From the NCBI RefSeq assembly GCF_028683095.1, contig NZ_JAJUBC010000023.1:1-64000 (forward strand): a DNA stretch of 64,000 bases. The letters are read 5' to 3'. Both the position numbers and the translations under genes were made by a program. The first letter of the stretch is position 1. Each line of letters starts with the position of its first letter. The notes under the pieces are model-generated. The model was not told where the DNA came from and searched no databases. It was given only the letters and a program-made list of their open reading frames with translations. Source of the DNA: Enterovibrio gelatinilyticus (GTDB taxonomy: Bacteria; Pseudomonadota; Gammaproteobacteria; Enterobacterales; Vibrionaceae). Positions 34,913 to 43,582 of the stretch are shown piece after piece.

Positions 34913-35917
34913 TCACAGGTTGTTGATGTTTTCCACCATGCCTTCTGGCCAGGTTTTAGAAAACTCAGACTCAAGGTATGCTTTTTGAACATGTGCGCGG
35001 AACGCTTCAAGGTTTGGTTCGTAAACTTTCAAGCCTTGCTCACGGAAGAAATCAACCAACTCAGCTTCCAGTGCCAACTGATTCTTACGACCAAATGCAG
35101 CCGAGTCATCCGCCGCTTTTTGCGTTTGAGCTTGTTGCTCTGGCGTCATGTCATCCCACACTTCTTTCGAGATAGCGAGGTAGTTCAAATCCACCAAGTG
35201 ATTGGTGAGTACAATCTGCTTGGTCACTTCATAGAACTTCGCATCTTTATCAGTAGGCAATGGGTTGTCTTGACCGTCAACCGCGCCAGTTTGCAATGCT
35301 GTGTAAACCTCCGTGAAGGCCATTGGCGTTGGGTTTGCGCCAAGCGCTTTACCCAGGAACTGCCATGCATCGGAGCCCGGCATACGCAGTTTTACGCCAT
35401 CAAGATCCGCTGGCGTTTGTACTTCTGCATCCGTACGCAAGTTCAACTGACGACGGCCAAGGTAGATAACACTCAACAGCTTCACGCCCAAGGTGTCTTC
35501 CACTTCTTCTTTCAGCGGATCCATCGCTTTAGAATTGAAAACAGCCACTTGGTGGTCCGCATCACGGTGCATGTAGCCCGCAGAGAAAATGGAGAACGCA
35601 GGAATGAATTCTGCCAGCTCTTGCGCCGATGCCATCGCCATGTCGAGGTTGCCTCGAGCAATGGCCTCCAACTCAGTGCCTTGTTTAAACAACGAAGCAT
35701 TCCAGTGCGGTTCAAATTCCGCGAAACTCGCAACACCCGGACCAAAAACTGTCGTCAGTGCAACTGCACGCTGATCAGTTTCTGAACTTGGGGCAGACAA
35801 GCGTAACTTCATGTCTGCTGCACTTGCAGCAGTCACAGAAAACATCGCAATCGCCAATGTCGTTGCTTTCGTAACGTTACCAAGCCATTTAGCCGAGGTT
35901 CTGGACAACAATTTCAT
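34913..35917 (-). CDS. dctP: TRAP transporter substrate-binding protein (DctP)
   Basis: This is the periplasmic solute receptor of the TRAP system, 334 residues. The signal peptide ends at VTAASA. The mature part has the family features: a conserved Arg in LRMPGSDAWQFLGKALGANPTPMAFTEVYTALQTGAVDG for the carboxylate of the ligand, and the linker helices. The ATG at 35917 (MKLLSRTSAKW) has AAGGAG six bases upstream; the frame from 35974 would place extra residues before the signal peptide. It is the first gene of dctPQM and is divergent from the GntR gene, with a candidate operator between. A long ORF on the opposite strand is a shadow. The ligand is predicted to be an aromatic or alicyclic acid, by context only. 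Confidence 0.92.
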   Translation of the reverse strand: MKLLSRTSAKWLGNVTKATTLAIAMFSVTAASAADMKLRLSAPSSETDQRAVALTTVFGPGVASFAEFEPHWNASLFKQGTELEAIARGNLDMAMASAQELAEFIPAFSIFSAGYMHRDADHQVAVFNSKAMDPLKEEVEDTLGVKLLSVIYLGRRQLNLRTDAEVQTPADLDGVKLRMPGSDAWQFLGKALGANPTPMAFTEVYTALQTGAVDGQDNPLPTDKDAKFYEVTKQIVLTNHLVDLNYLAISKEVWDDMTPEQQAQTQKAADDSAAFGRKNQLALEAELVDFFREQGLKVYEPNLEAFRAHVQKAYLESEFSKTWPEGMVENINNL

Positions 35918-36107
35918 ACACCACTCCTTTGTACGGGCACTTGACGACCAAATGCCCAATGTTGGTTTGCTCAATGACCCCCTTGGTCAAAAAATCAGCT
36001 CACCGTTTAACATGAACATAGCGTAGACGATCGGATTACGTGAATGTTGGTCAAATGTGTCTCAATTGTTAAAACATCACCTATTTTCCATTTTAGGGGA
36101 TATTTTT

Positions 36108-36138
36108 TGTCTTATAGTGAATTCATGAAAATAAGACA
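36108..36138. promoter_or_regulatory. candidate GntR operator, TRAP/gntR divergent region
   Basis: The arms TGTCTTAT (36108-36115) and ATAAGACA (36131-36138) are perfect complements with centres 23 bases apart, about two helical turns. It lies 66 bases before the gntR start and 190 bases from dctP, in the gap shared by the two divergent operons. Confidence 0.5.
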
Positions 36139-36203
36139 TATTTGTTGTCGCAATAGGACGAGAATGTGGATCTTAGCTAACCCAATGCTTGAGGCGAGCG
36201 GTC

Positions 36204-36848
36204 ATGAACCTCTATGAAACGTTAAGAACAGATCTACTTCGGGGCGATTTTAAACCAGGCAGTCGTTTACGCATGGAGTCGCTAAAAACGCGATATGGAA
36301 GTGGTGTCAATTTATTGCGCGAATGCCTCACTCGCCTTGCCAGTGACGGTTTAGTCATCGCTGAGGGGCAGAAGGGTTTCCATGTCGCTAGCTTTTCTCC
36401 GAAAAAAATGGAAGAGCTAACACGGCTTCGCATTCTTCTAGAAGCCGATGGCGCGGAGCAGTCTTTCGTTAATGGGGATATGGAGTGGGAAAGTAATTTG
36501 GTTGCCGCTCACCATAAGTTAGAGCATGTCGAAAGCAAGATGCGTGACAACATCGTAGACAACTTTGTCATGTGGCATCGCTGTGACTATGAATTCCACG
36601 CGGCACTCATTGGTGCGTGCAACTCGGAGCTGCACATGCACTATCACCGCCAGATTTACGACCAGTTTCGACAATTTGTGATGATGGAACTACGTACGAA
36701 TGGCTTCCGTGGCACTCACATCATTGATGAACATCAGATCATTCTCGAAGCCGCGTTAAATCGTGACTTATCGGCTTGCGTGAGCGCACTGGAAGCGCAT
36801 CTGGGTGGGTTTGTCGAGCGCTTACGTGAATTTGGCGAGAACGAGTAA
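36204..36848 (+). CDS. GntR-family regulator with FCD domain
   Basis: This is a transcription regulator of 214 residues. The N-terminal winged helix-turn-helix (about 1-70: LLRGDFKPGSRLRMESL, GVNLLRECLTRLASDGLV) is joined to an all-helical FCD effector domain. FCD proteins bind small organic acids through metal-coordinating residues, consistent with HRCDYEFHAALIGACNS and DEHQIILEA. I chose the ATG at 36204, which has GAGG nine bases upstream; the TTG at 36189 opens the frame. It heads the gene run Gfo/Idh-aroQ-quiC and is divergent from the TRAP operon. It is the probable repressor of both, relieved by a pathway intermediate. Confidence 0.88.
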   Translation: MNLYETLRTDLLRGDFKPGSRLRMESLKTRYGSGVNLLRECLTRLASDGLVIAEGQKGFHVASFSPKKMEELTRLRILLEADGAEQSFVNGDMEWESNLVAAHHKLEHVESKMRDNIVDNFVMWHRCDYEFHAALIGACNSELHMHYHRQIYDQFRQFVMMELRTNGFRGTHIIDEHQIILEAALNRDLSACVSALEAHLGGFVERLREFGENE

Positions 36849-36889
36849 TACCGATTAACTGCTAGTAACTATAAGGACATTCAACTTAA

Positions 36890-37954
36890 ATGGAACCATT
36901 AAACCTTGCCGTTGTTGGCGCGGGGCTGATTGGAAAGAATCATATAAAGCTCATTAATAACAGTGATATTTGCCGTCTCGCCGCCATTGTTGACCCGTTT
37001 GAAGCAAGTGCTGCGCTAGCCCAAGAAAATGGCGTACCCCACTTTTCAGATCTTAAAAACATGTTATCCACGCTAAAGGTAGATGGGGTCATTCTTGCAA
37101 CCCCCAATAACCTGCATGTTCAGCAAACCAAGCAGTGTATTGAACATGAAGTGCCCGTCCTTATTGAAAAGCCCGTTGCTCATTCGGTGGCAGAAGCCAC
37201 AGAACTGCTTAACATTGCTGTCAGCTCTCCCGGTATTTGGGACACATTGCTAGTTGGGCATCACCGCATGCACAGCCCGATCATTAAACGCACACGTGAA
37301 TTGATTGATTCCGGCGTATTAGGTGCGCTCGTAGCAGTTCAAGGCAGCGCTTTGTTCTACAAGCCTGACGATTACTTTGATGCCGCGCCATGGCGCACCA
37401 AAGAAGGTGGCGGCCCAATTTTAATCAACCTCATTCACGACATAGGCAATCTTCGCTATCTGTGCGGAGAGATTGTCGCCGTTCAGGCCATGGCGTCGAA
37501 TCGACGTCGAAACTTCGATGTAGAAGATACCGTCTCCATCAATCTGAGTTTCGCTAACGGCGCGTCTGGGACTTTTTTGCTTTCTGACACGGCAGGATCA
37601 GGCCGCAGCTGGGAGCAAACATCGTTGGAAAACAAAGCCTACGCCAGTTATCCCGATGAAGATTGCTACCACATTGCAGGCACGGACGGCTCAATCTCTG
37701 TGCCGACCATGCGCCTTAAACACTACACAGAAAAAGCCAACCGTTCTTGGTGGAAACCGTTTGTCAGTGACACGCTGGCGCTACAGCGCAAAGATCCTCT
37801 AGTCGAACAGCTCAATCACTTCTGCGATGTGATCAACAAACAAGCTAAACCTCTCGTCACCGTGCGCGATGGATTACAAAACCTCCGTGTGACAGAAGCC
37901 GTCGTAGAAGCAGTGAAAACCGGAAGAACCATATACATCGATGATATTGGCTGA
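36890..37954 (+). CDS. Gfo/Idh/MocA oxidoreductase, probable quinate/shikimate dehydrogenase
   Basis: This is a 354-residue NAD(P)-dependent oxidoreductase. The Rossmann motif AVVGAGLIGKNHIKLI lies at the N-terminus, and the catalytic-lysine block VPVLIEKPVAHS lies near residue 95. HDIGNLRYLCG around 180 carries the His/Asp of the family active site. Gfo/Idh enzymes oxidise polyols and sugars. Because aroQ and quiC follow directly (35-base gap) and a GntR regulator precedes, the probable job is to oxidise quinate to 3-dehydroquinate or shikimate to 3-dehydroshikimate. No canonical quinate dehydrogenase is encoded in the window. The substrate is inferred from context; a myo-inositol or other polyol dehydrogenase is the alternative. 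Confidence 0.75.
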   Translation: MEPLNLAVVGAGLIGKNHIKLINNSDICRLAAIVDPFEASAALAQENGVPHFSDLKNMLSTLKVDGVILATPNNLHVQQTKQCIEHEVPVLIEKPVAHSVAEATELLNIAVSSPGIWDTLLVGHHRMHSPIIKRTRELIDSGVLGALVAVQGSALFYKPDDYFDAAPWRTKEGGGPILINLIHDIGNLRYLCGEIVAVQAMASNRRRNFDVEDTVSINLSFANGASGTFLLSDTAGSGRSWEQTSLENKAYASYPDEDCYHIAGTDGSISVPTMRLKHYTEKANRSWWKPFVSDTLALQRKDPLVEQLNHFCDVINKQAKPLVTVRDGLQNLRVTEAVVEAVKTGRTIYIDDIG

Positions 37955-37988
37955 GCCCAGATTGAGTAAACGAACAAGGAAGGACGCA

Positions 37989-38450
37989 ATGAAATCGATT
38001 CTCGTAATGAACGGCCCGAACCTTAACTTATTAGGGCAACGCGAACCCGGCCTCTATGGCCACACAACATTGGCTGACGTAGAAACCCTATGCCATCAAG
38101 CGGGTGATAAACACGGCGTCGCCATTGAGTTCATGCAAAGCAATCACGAAGGTGTGTTGATTGATACCCTGCACGATGCAGGAAAACGCGTCGCCGCAGG
38201 TGAAATGATCGGCGTGGTATTTAATGCCGGCGCGTTTACGCATACATCCGTTGCGCTGCAAGATGCTATCAAGGGTGCTCAGGTCCCTGTCATTGAGATC
38301 CACATTTCGAATGTGCATGCCCGCGAAGCGTTTCGAAATCACTCCTACCTTTCCTCTGTCGCCACCGGCATTGTGGTTGGATTTGGCGTAAAAGGATACG
38401 CGTTAGCCATTGATGGTCTCGTGATGAAACATGGCGAGGAAACGCAATGA
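37989..38450 (+). CDS. aroQ: 3-dehydroquinate dehydratase, type II
   Basis: AroQ dehydrates 3-dehydroquinate to 3-dehydroshikimate. The 153-residue protein is full length and keeps the whole type II active site: NGPNLNLLGQREPGLYG with the essential Arg and Tyr (about residues 18 and 23), SNHEGVLID, NAGAFTHTSVALQDA, and EIHISNVHAREAFR with the catalytic His. The ATG at 37989 has AAGGA upstream; the longer frame would overlap the previous gene. Its stop overlaps the quiC start by four bases (ATGA). Given this operon, it is probably a catabolic copy (quiB role) rather than the biosynthetic enzyme for the shikimate pathway. Confidence 0.94.
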   Translation: MKSILVMNGPNLNLLGQREPGLYGHTTLADVETLCHQAGDKHGVAIEFMQSNHEGVLIDTLHDAGKRVAAGEMIGVVFNAGAFTHTSVALQDAIKGAQVPVIEIHISNVHAREAFRNHSYLSSVATGIVVGFGVKGYALAIDGLVMKHGEETQ

Positions 38451-40300
38451 TTTACTCCATCGCAACCGTCTGTCTGTCTGGCACCTTTCGCGAGCGCATT
38501 GAAGCCATCGCCAAAGCGGGGTTTCGCGGCGTCGAAATTTTCGAAAATGACCTGATCACACACAAAGGTTCAGTCAAAGATATTCGCCGCATGTTGGACG
38601 ACCACGGCTTAGACGTTGTCACCTACCAACCATTTCGAGATTTTGAAGGCCTGCCAGCGCCTTATCGTCAAAAAGCCTTTGACCGCGCCGAACGCAAATT
38701 CGATCTTATGGAAGAACTCGGCACGGATTTGCTAATGGTATGCAGCAGTGCATCTCCACACGCGTTAGGCGGCATTCAACGTGCTGCGGATGATTTTCAT
38801 GAGCTGGGAGAGCGAGCAGCAAAGCGGAACATGCGGGTTGCCTATGAAGCCTTAGCCTGGGGGAAATACGTTTACGACTATCGTGATTCATGGGAGATTG
38901 TGCGTCGAGCGAATCACAAGAACGTCGGCGTCTGTTTGGATACGTTCCATATTTTCTCTCGCCAGACTGAGCTCGACACCATGCTCAACATTCCCGGCGA
39001 TCGCATATTCCTCGTGCAAGTTGCCGATGCTCCGAGTCTATCAATGGACCACTTAAGCTGGAGCCGACATTATCGTTGCTTCCCTGGCCAAGGTGATCTC
39101 CCCCTCGATAAGTTCGTTGCCAATATGCACGCAACGGGATACGACGGCCCATTCTCACTTGAGATCTTCAACGATCAGTTCCGCGCTGGTTCGGCAGAGA
39201 AAACAGCGCGTGATGGATATCGTTCACTGGTATATGCAAATCATGCTGCCGAACAAACGCCTGAGAGAGCAGCAACGCCACTTCCCGTGGTTTCGCCGCC
39301 AAGTGATGTCGAATTTATTGAGTTCGCCCTCAATGACAACGAAAAGCAAAGCCTTACTGCCTTGCTATCACAGCTAGGGTTTGTTCATGCCGCCACACAC
39401 AACAAAAAACATGTAGAGTTGTGGCAGCAAGGCAACGTCAATTTAGTCATGAACATGGAACCCGACAGCTTTGCGCAGAACTTCCATCACAACCACGGCG
39501 TTTCAGTTTGCGCTGTTGGCATGAAGTGCAACAACGTCGATGACATGGTTGAACGCGCCAAAAAGCTCGAATTTGCGCCGGTTTACGGCAACCCTGAAAC
39601 AGATACTCACGGTATCCCCGCCATCTATGGCCCCGGCGAAAGCCTGCTCTATATGGTCGAAACCTCAGACAAGCCCGCGCACTGGGAGCGTGAATTTCAT
39701 TGGCACGATGACGTCGAACCACAAGCGTATTTGAGCAATGTCGACCATATTGCGCTTTCAATGAGCTACGAAGAGATGCTCCATTCCGTGCTGGTATTTC
39801 GTTCCATGTTTAACATGCAAACAATGCCAACCGTCAATGTAACGGATCCCGGTGGCCTGATACGAAGCCAAGCCCTGCAAACACCGGATCGAAAAGTGAG
39901 TTTCACCTTAAACAGCAGTCAAGCATCACGGACTGTATCAAGTCGTATTCTTGACCAATATGCAGGGACTGGCGTCAATCACATTGCCCTTTCCACCCAT
40001 GATATTTTCGCCACCGCGGAATTCATGAGTGAACAAGAAACAGAAACCTTACCCGCCACCAGCAATTACTATGAAGACCTTGCCGCACGCTTTGCGCTGT
40101 CAGATGAAACCATCCGTAAGCTAAAGCAATTCAATATCTTGTATGACGAAGATGAGAACGGCAGTTTCTATCAACTGTATACCACCTTGTTCGCGGGGAA
40201 ATTCTGCTTCGAAATCGTTCAACGTAATGGTTACAGAGGGTTTGGCGCGGCAAACAGCCAAATGCGCTTAGCCATGCAGGCGAGAGAGCTCTCACATTAG
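38447..40300 (+). CDS. quiC: 3-dehydroshikimate dehydratase fused to an HPPD-like domain
   Basis: This protein of 617 residues has two domains. The N-terminal part (about 1-280) is a TIM-barrel of the xylose-isomerase/AP-endonuclease type, seen in bacterial 3-dehydroshikimate dehydratases (VAYEALAWGKYVYDY, VGVCLDTFHIFSR, PFSLEIFNDQFR), which makes protocatechuate. The C-terminal part (about 290-610) is a vicinal-oxygen-chelate domain like 4-hydroxyphenylpyruvate dioxygenase (VDHIALSMSYEEML, GVNHIALSTHDIF, YQLYTTLFAGKFCFEIVQR). This fusion is known in Pseudomonas QuiC1-like enzymes, where the dioxygenase half has no established dioxygenase activity. It ends the operon with a strong terminator. 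The product should feed the ligAB operon 10 kb away. Confidence 0.9.
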   Translation: MIYSIATVCLSGTFRERIEAIAKAGFRGVEIFENDLITHKGSVKDIRRMLDDHGLDVVTYQPFRDFEGLPAPYRQKAFDRAERKFDLMEELGTDLLMVCSSASPHALGGIQRAADDFHELGERAAKRNMRVAYEALAWGKYVYDYRDSWEIVRRANHKNVGVCLDTFHIFSRQTELDTMLNIPGDRIFLVQVADAPSLSMDHLSWSRHYRCFPGQGDLPLDKFVANMHATGYDGPFSLEIFNDQFRAGSAEKTARDGYRSLVYANHAAEQTPERAATPLPVVSPPSDVEFIEFALNDNEKQSLTALLSQLGFVHAATHNKKHVELWQQGNVNLVMNMEPDSFAQNFHHNHGVSVCAVGMKCNNVDDMVERAKKLEFAPVYGNPETDTHGIPAIYGPGESLLYMVETSDKPAHWEREFHWHDDVEPQAYLSNVDHIALSMSYEEMLHSVLVFRSMFNMQTMPTVNVTDPGGLIRSQALQTPDRKVSFTLNSSQASRTVSSRILDQYAGTGVNHIALSTHDIFATAEFMSEQETETLPATSNYYEDLAARFALSDETIRKLKQFNILYDEDENGSFYQLYTTLFAGKFCFEIVQRNGYRGFGAANSQMRLAMQARELSH

Positions 40301-40390
40301 TCTCATCTGGCTATATCTATATAGCAAACTGCTCAAACACAGCGTGAAGATCTATTACCAAGTGGCAGCGATGCTAAAGCAGCAATACAC

Positions 40391-40421
40391 AAACAGGGAG
40401 CCAAATGGCTCCCTGTTTTTT
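40391..40421. terminator. bidirectional terminator quiC/peptidase
   Basis: AAACAGGGAGCC and GGCTCCCTGTTT form a perfect 12-base stem over a four-base loop, followed by a T-run, between convergent genes. Confidence 0.93.
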
Positions 40422-40458
40422 ACGTTGATTAACTTACAGCTACGTAAATCGAGACAAG

Positions 40459-42270
40459 CTATTCGCGGTCTTGATCGAAATCACCGTGGAAGTGACCGTG
40501 GTCTGCCACTTCACGAGAAGCAGATTTGATTCGCTCACCGATACGATGCTGATGACTAGACTCTTGTGTTGAGAAAGAACGCAGCAGGGTGCGTTGTTCT
40601 GGCTCATCTTCTCGACCATCAGCGTATAAATCTTCACTCATGGCGTAGAAAGTAGCAACATAAGACAAGGCTTTCGAGTTCGTTGTCATTGCCGAATTGC
40701 TGACGTTATTCAAGTCATCACAGGCTTGGTGATAACACTTGTCATAAGCAACATCGACTTCTCCGCCAAATTCCTCGACTTCTTCTGCTGATTTGATTTT
40801 CTCTGCGCCCGTGAATAGACCACCAAATGCAATACCCCAATCAGCAAAGCCAGAGTAATCAGAACGTTTAGACAAGGCTTGAGGTACGGTAGACTCGCCG
40901 ACATCGGTAAAGAACTCGTTGAACAACCCTTCGATATGAGACGTACCTTCAGGTGGCTCAAAGTCACCCGGATAAGCATTGTCTGGGCTATCTTTGGTAT
41001 CAGACAAATCGCCATCCATCACTCCAAAGATATAGTTTGGCGAACCAATCATATCGAAGTTGAGGTACATCTTAATCGGGTTAATATCGAGGTAACGCGC
41101 TTCGATTTGCTCTCGATGCTCTGCGGTCAAATCGGCAGGATCAGTAATACCTAATTCCTCCATGATTTGCGTTTGAGCCTCACTGTAATACCCACCTAAG
41201 ATTTCATTTGTGTAGTATTCAGAGCCAATCAAGCCCGCCTCTTCTGCCGCCCACCAAGCAAAGCGCACTTTGTTCTTTTGGGTCACAGGGAGTTTTCTCA
41301 TTTTCTTTTTCAGGCGAATCGCATATTCCAAGATCCCAGCACTACCCGTACCGTTATCATTAATACCAGGGCCTTCAGGCACCGAATCCAAGTGCGCGCC
41401 CAACATGACGATTTGGTCAGGGTTGCCTTTCTTGGTTTCAGCAATCAAGTTTTCTGTTACCACCACGTCATCTTCAACCGTGATCGTTAACGCCGCAGCC
41501 ACAGCATTCGATTGAGACAAGTCATACCATTCCTTGCCCAAGTCATAACGTGCGCCAAACGCAGGGATCGTTGCTTCACTATCGCTACCCAAGGTGCCGT
41601 TCACCACCGCCTTGCGGCCATCGTTATTCCCTTGGTTGAAGACAATCACGCCAGCAGCACCCGCGTTTTCAGCATTCACTACTTTAGCGTCGAAGGTACA
41701 GCCACCGCGTTGAATGGCTGCCACTTTTCCGGTGACATCAACACCATCAAAGTCGGAGGCTTCACACCCATCGGTATCGTCGTAATCTGGAGATTCAAAA
41801 TCAAAATCGGGGGTAACAAAGGCAATATCAGCGCTTAACGCGCCATCAGAACTACCAGAGTAGGACATAGCGGCATAATCAGGAGGAATATCATCAGTGG
41901 CATCACGAACATGCACCAATGCTTGACCGTTTACAGTGAGTGAGGTGCCATCCAGCTCAGCCCAACTTCTAAAGTCGAATGATTGGAATTCCACATCGTA
42001 GCCATGTTTTTCAAGCGTGGCTTTAATGTATTCCGCTGAATTTGCATAGCCTTCGGTGCCAGCCGCTCGGGTTGTTGAACCGCCATCAGCCGTAGGTACT
42101 GCAGCAGCTTCCATAGCTTCAAGATGATCAACAAGGCGCTTTTCCTTGATTGAGGCACTGACTTTGTTCGCTACCCATCTTGGGTCTTCACAGCCAGCAA
42201 AACCTGTCAGCAGTGCGGCACTGATTGCCACCACTACGACTTTCTTTGCACTAACGTTGAATGTCTTCAT
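40459..42270 (-). CDS. M28-family zinc aminopeptidase with PA domain
   Basis: This exported metallopeptidase has 603 residues. The N-terminal signal ends near LLTGFAGCED, possibly a lipoprotein site although the residue before the Cys motif is atypical. A protease-associated (PA) domain is inserted at about residues 130-250 (GKVAAIQRGGCTFDAKV, AGVIVFNQG). The two-zinc M28 catalytic domain follows, with ligands in LGAHLDSVPEGPGINDNGTGS, AEEAGLIGSEYY, LNFDMIGS and CYHQACD. Homologues are leucine/lysine aminopeptidases that degrade peptides outside the cell or in the periplasm. The C-terminal tail is His-rich and charged. It is monocistronic with a strong shared terminator and unrelated to its catabolic neighbours. 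Confidence 0.88.
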   Translation of the reverse strand: MKTFNVSAKKVVVVAISAALLTGFAGCEDPRWVANKVSASIKEKRLVDHLEAMEAAAVPTADGGSTTRAAGTEGYANSAEYIKATLEKHGYDVEFQSFDFRSWAELDGTSLTVNGQALVHVRDATDDIPPDYAAMSYSGSSDGALSADIAFVTPDFDFESPDYDDTDGCEASDFDGVDVTGKVAAIQRGGCTFDAKVVNAENAGAAGVIVFNQGNNDGRKAVVNGTLGSDSEATIPAFGARYDLGKEWYDLSQSNAVAAALTITVEDDVVVTENLIAETKKGNPDQIVMLGAHLDSVPEGPGINDNGTGSAGILEYAIRLKKKMRKLPVTQKNKVRFAWWAAEEAGLIGSEYYTNEILGGYYSEAQTQIMEELGITDPADLTAEHREQIEARYLDINPIKMYLNFDMIGSPNYIFGVMDGDLSDTKDSPDNAYPGDFEPPEGTSHIEGLFNEFFTDVGESTVPQALSKRSDYSGFADWGIAFGGLFTGAEKIKSAEEVEEFGGEVDVAYDKCYHQACDDLNNVSNSAMTTNSKALSYVATFYAMSEDLYADGREDEPEQRTLLRSFSTQESSHQHRIGERIKSASREVADHGHFHGDFDQDRE

Positions 42271-42595
42271 ATTATGTCGTCCTTTTTATTTGACTTAACC
42301 AGTCAAACACTCAGACGCACATTCTTCCACATAACGTAAGGATATTAATTTCACTAACGGAAACAGCATCACGATTTATTAATACAAAGAAGCCTGATGT
42401 TCAATAAGAATAAATGACCCAATAGAGAAACGCGATCTCATTAGACAATCAAACATGTAAAGAAATCACAGCGCGGAATAAAACATAAATATATGAATAT
42501 TTATATCCGTTAAAATAGAATATGACATCCAAAAGCTATACGATCAACAGATTTTATAAACATGGATATGAATAGACATTCAACATTAACGAATT
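42271..42595. other. AT-rich intergenic region with no gene seen
   Basis: These 325 bases between two minus-strand genes are strongly AT-rich (for example 42480-42560). They should contain the peptidase promoter. I see no terminator hairpin for the GNAT gene, no RNA and no ORF. Confidence 0.3.
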
Positions 42596-43069
42596 TCAGT
42601 TAACCAATGGGTGCCTCATAATGTGCTGCGGGCCATTAGGTCCAGCTAAGTAAAACGTATTTGTATCTTCAAACCCGGCTTTCAAATAACACTGATATGC
42701 AACCACATTTTTGCAGTTAACCGTTAAGTACAGCCAATCATCTTTCGGGTAATAGCGTGGCAGCTCTCTGGCAAGCGCAATCACAGTCTCCTTGCCCAAC
42801 CCCTTTCCTTGCTGCCCCTTATCAATGGCAAATTTTCTCAGGCCAATTGCGTGACTTTCACAAGGTTGGAGTTGGTTTGAAAAATCTCGATATATTTTAA
42901 AATATCCAATAACCTTCGCTTCATGGACGACAACAAATCTATCTGCACTACCCTGATCTTCCGTAAGGAATGCAGCAGGAAGTGCCGTATATTTTACTTG
43001 TTCCTCAGCGAGCGTAATTTTACGCACCTCGGGCTCGTATTTTGAAGTGAATCTCTCGATTGTTATCAC
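42596..43069 (-). CDS. GNAT-family N-acetyltransferase
   Basis: This 157-residue acetyl-CoA-dependent acyltransferase has the acetyl-CoA loop GQQGKGLGKETV (Q/RxxGxG/A) after strand LRKFAID. The C-terminal NVVAYQCYLKAGF block closes the GNAT fold. The acceptor cannot be predicted; small GNATs modify amino acids, polyamines, antibiotics or proteins. The frame opens at a TTG (43075), but a GTG at 43069 has AAGG six bases upstream and gives a typical start (ITIERFTSKYE), so I prefer it. The gene is isolated within AT-rich flanks and may be a recent arrival. Confidence 0.8.
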   Translation of the reverse strand: MITIERFTSKYEPEVRKITLAEEQVKYTALPAAFLTEDQGSADRFVVVHEAKVIGYFKIYRDFSNQLQPCESHAIGLRKFAIDKGQQGKGLGKETVIALARELPRYYPKDDWLYLTVNCKNVVAYQCYLKAGFEDTNTFYLAGPNGPQHIMRHPLVN

Positions 43070-43582
43070 GGCCAACCTTTATTTATTTTCTTATTAACTC
43101 TTTAAAAATGAAATTAGAATCTCTCACAGAAATACACCCACCACGTTTTAAACGCTCACTATATAACGCGAGCAACCATGGATATTATCAACCATCTAGT
43201 CACCCGCCTATTAAAAAGCATCAAATATTGGATTTTACTCATCTTAGCCAAAATTTAAACGAAAACGTAGAAACGCATTCACTCGAGGTGTCATCTCTAT
43301 GGTGAGAATGATGTCACAAACACAAGAGGCAATCATATTGTACTAGGATCAGCGCAAGGGGACAGACTATCCAATGGTACAATTTCAACGCACTGCACAT
43401 ATAGCCAGCGTCTAACCAATACTACTGCATCAACACGTTTATTACGCTTCTAGGTCACTTCCTCATGCTTTTCTTTGCCTGAATGGATGACTTTCGCCGG
43501 CTTTGACCCAAGTAACTAGAAAATGCAGGACTCTGGTCATTGGGTATATGCTTATATTGGAAGAATTAACCGACATACGGAT
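43070..43582. other. divergent intergenic region GNAT/MFS
   Basis: These 513 bases contain only short chance ORFs without coding character. Promoters for both genes must be here. No operator, RNA or repeat is recognised. Confidence 0.3.

Noticed and set aside
34814-35785. 323-codon open frame on the plus strand opposite dctP
   Set aside because: It lies opposite a clear dctP gene and has an unnatural composition rich in Arg, His, Phe and Cys, as expected for a shadow frame.
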